NCBI RefSeq assembly: GCF_000315625.1
Contig: NW_005434566.1
Span: 160,516 to 224,515 of the forward strand
Direction: 5' to 3'
Length of the DNA stretch: 64,000 bases
DNA from: Guillardia theta CCMP2712
Lineage: Eukaryota > Cryptophyceae > Pyrenomonadales > Geminigeraceae
The position numbers were made by a program, and so were the translations under genes. Positions 62,401-64,000 of the stretch are shown here, piece after piece; position 1 is the first letter of the stretch; each line of letters starts with the position of its first letter. Under the pieces are notes generated by a model. That model searched no databases, was not told the origin of the DNA, and was given only the letters and a program-made list of their open reading frames with translations.

Positions 62401-62998
62401 TCGACTCAGCTGGATTATAAGTTCATCTTTGACACCGGATAGAATCTCTCACCCTCTCTCGCTCTTCTTGTTGTGTTCGCTGGCAGACGAGACCAAGCCT
62501 GGCAAAAGCAAGGAGAACAAGTTAGAGAATGAATGCCGTGAAAACTGCTGGCAAGTGCTTAAGAACATCCAAGAAACATCATCATACGTGTTCACTCGCA
62601 ATGGCTATGGCCAACACCAGTAGGCTGAGAGCTCTGAGACCCTAGTGGTCTCGGTCAAGGACGTGGTCTAGAGAATTGAGATGTATTTGTCCAACTTCCT
62701 TGCATTACGGAATTGGTCTTCTGGCAAAGCTTGAAAAATTCTTCATGGCTTTTCTTTGACTCCTAGTCTTCTGCCTATTCCTCCTCCTCCTCCTCCTCCT
62801 CCTCCTCTCGCCATCTCCTCCTCCTCCTCCTCCTCTGCCATCTCTACCTCCTCCACCTCCTCCTGCTTGCTGCCTGCTGCCTGCTGCTTCTGCTTGCTGC
62901 TGCAACTGCTGCTGCAACTGCCTCTGCTGCTGCTTGCCGCCGCCGCCGCAGCTGCTTGCTGCTGCTGCTTGCTGCTGCTGCTTGCTGCTTGCTGCTGG

Positions 62999-63036
<38 letters not shown>

Positions 63037-63394
63037 ACTCCTCCTCCTCCTCCTCCTCCTCCTCCTCTTTACCTTTGTCTCCGTTCTCGCCGTCCAATGT
63101 GCCCCTGTCACTTATAATGGGTTGGGGTACTCCTTGCTTCTCAATAAGGGGGTACAGGTACTCAATTCGATAGTTTGCTGGAACAAGGGTGGGGTACGAA
63201 TGAGTTTAAAAGGGGGTACAATGTAAAAGGAGCATTATTGGGGGGTAGGACAAATCAAAACGATCCTTGTGCAGGGGTGGGTCCTATGCGCCTCATGGAA
63301 GCGACCCAGAGCATCAGTCAATAGAAGTGGAGGGAGAGGGAGAGAGGGGAGAGGGGAGAGGGCAGGAGGGAGGAGGGAGGAGGGAGGAAGCACC
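62401..63394. other. Intergenic microsatellites and a GGGGTAC island
   Basis: 62774-62835 is (CTC)n. 62865-63070 alternates CTGCTTGCTGCTG with (CTG)n and (CTC)n. 63115-63290 is rich in GGGGTAC and GGGGGTA words on the + strand. No gene seen; upstream exons of the ferredoxin-like gene may lie at 62410-62640. Confidence 0.6.
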
Positions 63395-63762
63395 TAGGGA
63401 AGCGTCTGACGCAACCTCCGCGAGCCGCTCCTGAGGAGAGAGCATCAAACACATTGACAGCAGACGAGGAGAGGGACAGAGGGGAAGGAGAGCGGGAGAG
63501 CAGGAGGGAGGGAGGGTGAGGAGCGGAGGGAGGGGAGAAGGGGAGAGTGGAGAGGAGGGGAAGGAGGAGAGATAGCGGGAGGGGCGTACCTCTCGAGCTT
63601 GACAACAGCAGACGCCACTTGGCCCTCTCCCCTTGTCGAATGACTTGATGCAAGGGTCGCAGGCGGGAAGTGAGGAAGAGGTGGAGGTGGAGGAAGAGGG
63701 AAGGGGAGGAGGAGTAGAGCAGTAGAGGGAAATAAATCGATCGACCTCGGTCACTTGAAGCT
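63395..63762 (-). CDS. Exons of a minus-strand gene entering from the right edge
   Basis: Three short minus-strand blocks have good splice borders: 63762-63748 (LQVTE, after CAG and before GTCGAT); about 63637-63599 (GEGQVASAVVKLE, before GTACGC); and 63433-63397 (ERLAEVASDASL, after CTCAG and before GTGCTT). They are helical and could be a coiled coil. The gene's start lies beyond 64000. Too little is visible to name it. Confidence 0.35.
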
Positions 63763-63820
63763 GATCCAGAAATAATGTGAGGGAGTAAACGGAAGAGAAG
63801 GAGAGGTGAAGAAGTGGAAA

Positions 63821-63822
<2 letters not shown>

Positions 63823-63855
<33 letters not shown>

Positions 63856-64000
63856 GGAGGAGGAGGAGGAGGAGGAGGAGGAGGAGGAGGAGGAGGAGGA
63901 GGAGGAGGAGGAGGAGGAGGAGGAGGAGGAGGAGGAGGAGGAGGAGAGTGAGTGATGAGTGAGTGAGTGAGTGGAGAGTGAGTGAGTGAGTGAGTGGAGG
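63823..64000. repeat. Compound microsatellite: (GAT)n, (GGA)n, (GAGT)n
   Basis: 63823-63855 is (GAT)n, 63856-63944 a nearly perfect (GGA)n of about 29 units, and 63945-64000 GAGT/GAGTGA tetramers up to the window edge. Confidence 0.95.

Overview
This window is nuclear DNA of a eukaryotic alga. Most genes carry several short GT-AG introns with pyrimidine-rich 3' ends. There are no operons or ribosome-binding sites, and long stretches are simple-sequence DNA. One gene has a signal peptide followed by a Phe-led transit segment, the classic topogenic signal of red-derived complex plastids. A flagellar FAM184 protein, an RWP-RK factor, a SHAQKYF MYB and a CxH-repeat protein fit a flagellate with a secondary plastid. 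A cryptophyte such as Guillardia is my best guess, but it is an inference from content, not a database match. I rebuilt gene models by hand from reading-frame continuity across splice sites. Where exon phases did not close, I say so.

Layout. 0-4 kb: the 3' part of a GH36 alpha-galactosidase (+), then a 22-bp tandem repeat and a C-rich GTACCCC island. 4-7 kb: RWP-RK transcription factor (+). 8.3-11.6 kb: La-motif/RRM protein (-) with an unusual N-terminal extension. 12.4-13.8 kb: membrane fatty-acid desaturase (+). 14.5-15.4 kb: FUN14-domain protein with an EF-hand (-). 15.4-17.7 kb: simple repeats. 17.7-18.8 kb: protein of unknown function (-). 18.8-22 kb: GTACCCC/GGGGTAC island. 22-24.2 kb: an LTR-flanked element carrying only gag (-). 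24.2-25.1 kb: a GC-rich repeat. 25.2-25.4 kb: a 43-bp purine satellite. 25.8-29.8 kb: a large Cys-rich protein with an N-terminal membrane anchor (+).

30.0-34.0 kb: FAM184-type coiled-coil protein (-). 34.9-35.6 kb: CxH-repeat protein (+). 35.6-41 kb: mostly unassigned, with one weak gene. 41.0-42.4 kb: SHAQKYF MYB protein (+). 42.5-45.6 kb: CLASP-like TOG protein (-). 47.0-48.9 kb: plastid EF-hand/WCRKC-thioredoxin fusion (+). 49-52.8 kb: one unresolved minus-strand gene, an island, and a second GC-rich repeat related to the one at 24 kb. 52.8-56.5 kb: secretory-pathway glycosyltransferase-like protein (+). 57.8-60.3 kb: DNA polymerase delta subunit POLD3 (+). 60.5-62.4 kb: a protein with a ferredoxin-like Cys cluster (-). 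62.4-64 kb: repeats and exons of a minus-strand gene that leaves the window.

The genes are unrelated housekeeping, regulatory, plastid and flagellar functions on both strands. I see no functional cluster. The most unusual material is the gag-only LTR element, the pair of GC-rich repeats, the strand-switching GTACCCC islands with tRNA-like sequences, and the calcium-binding fusions to thioredoxin and FUN14.
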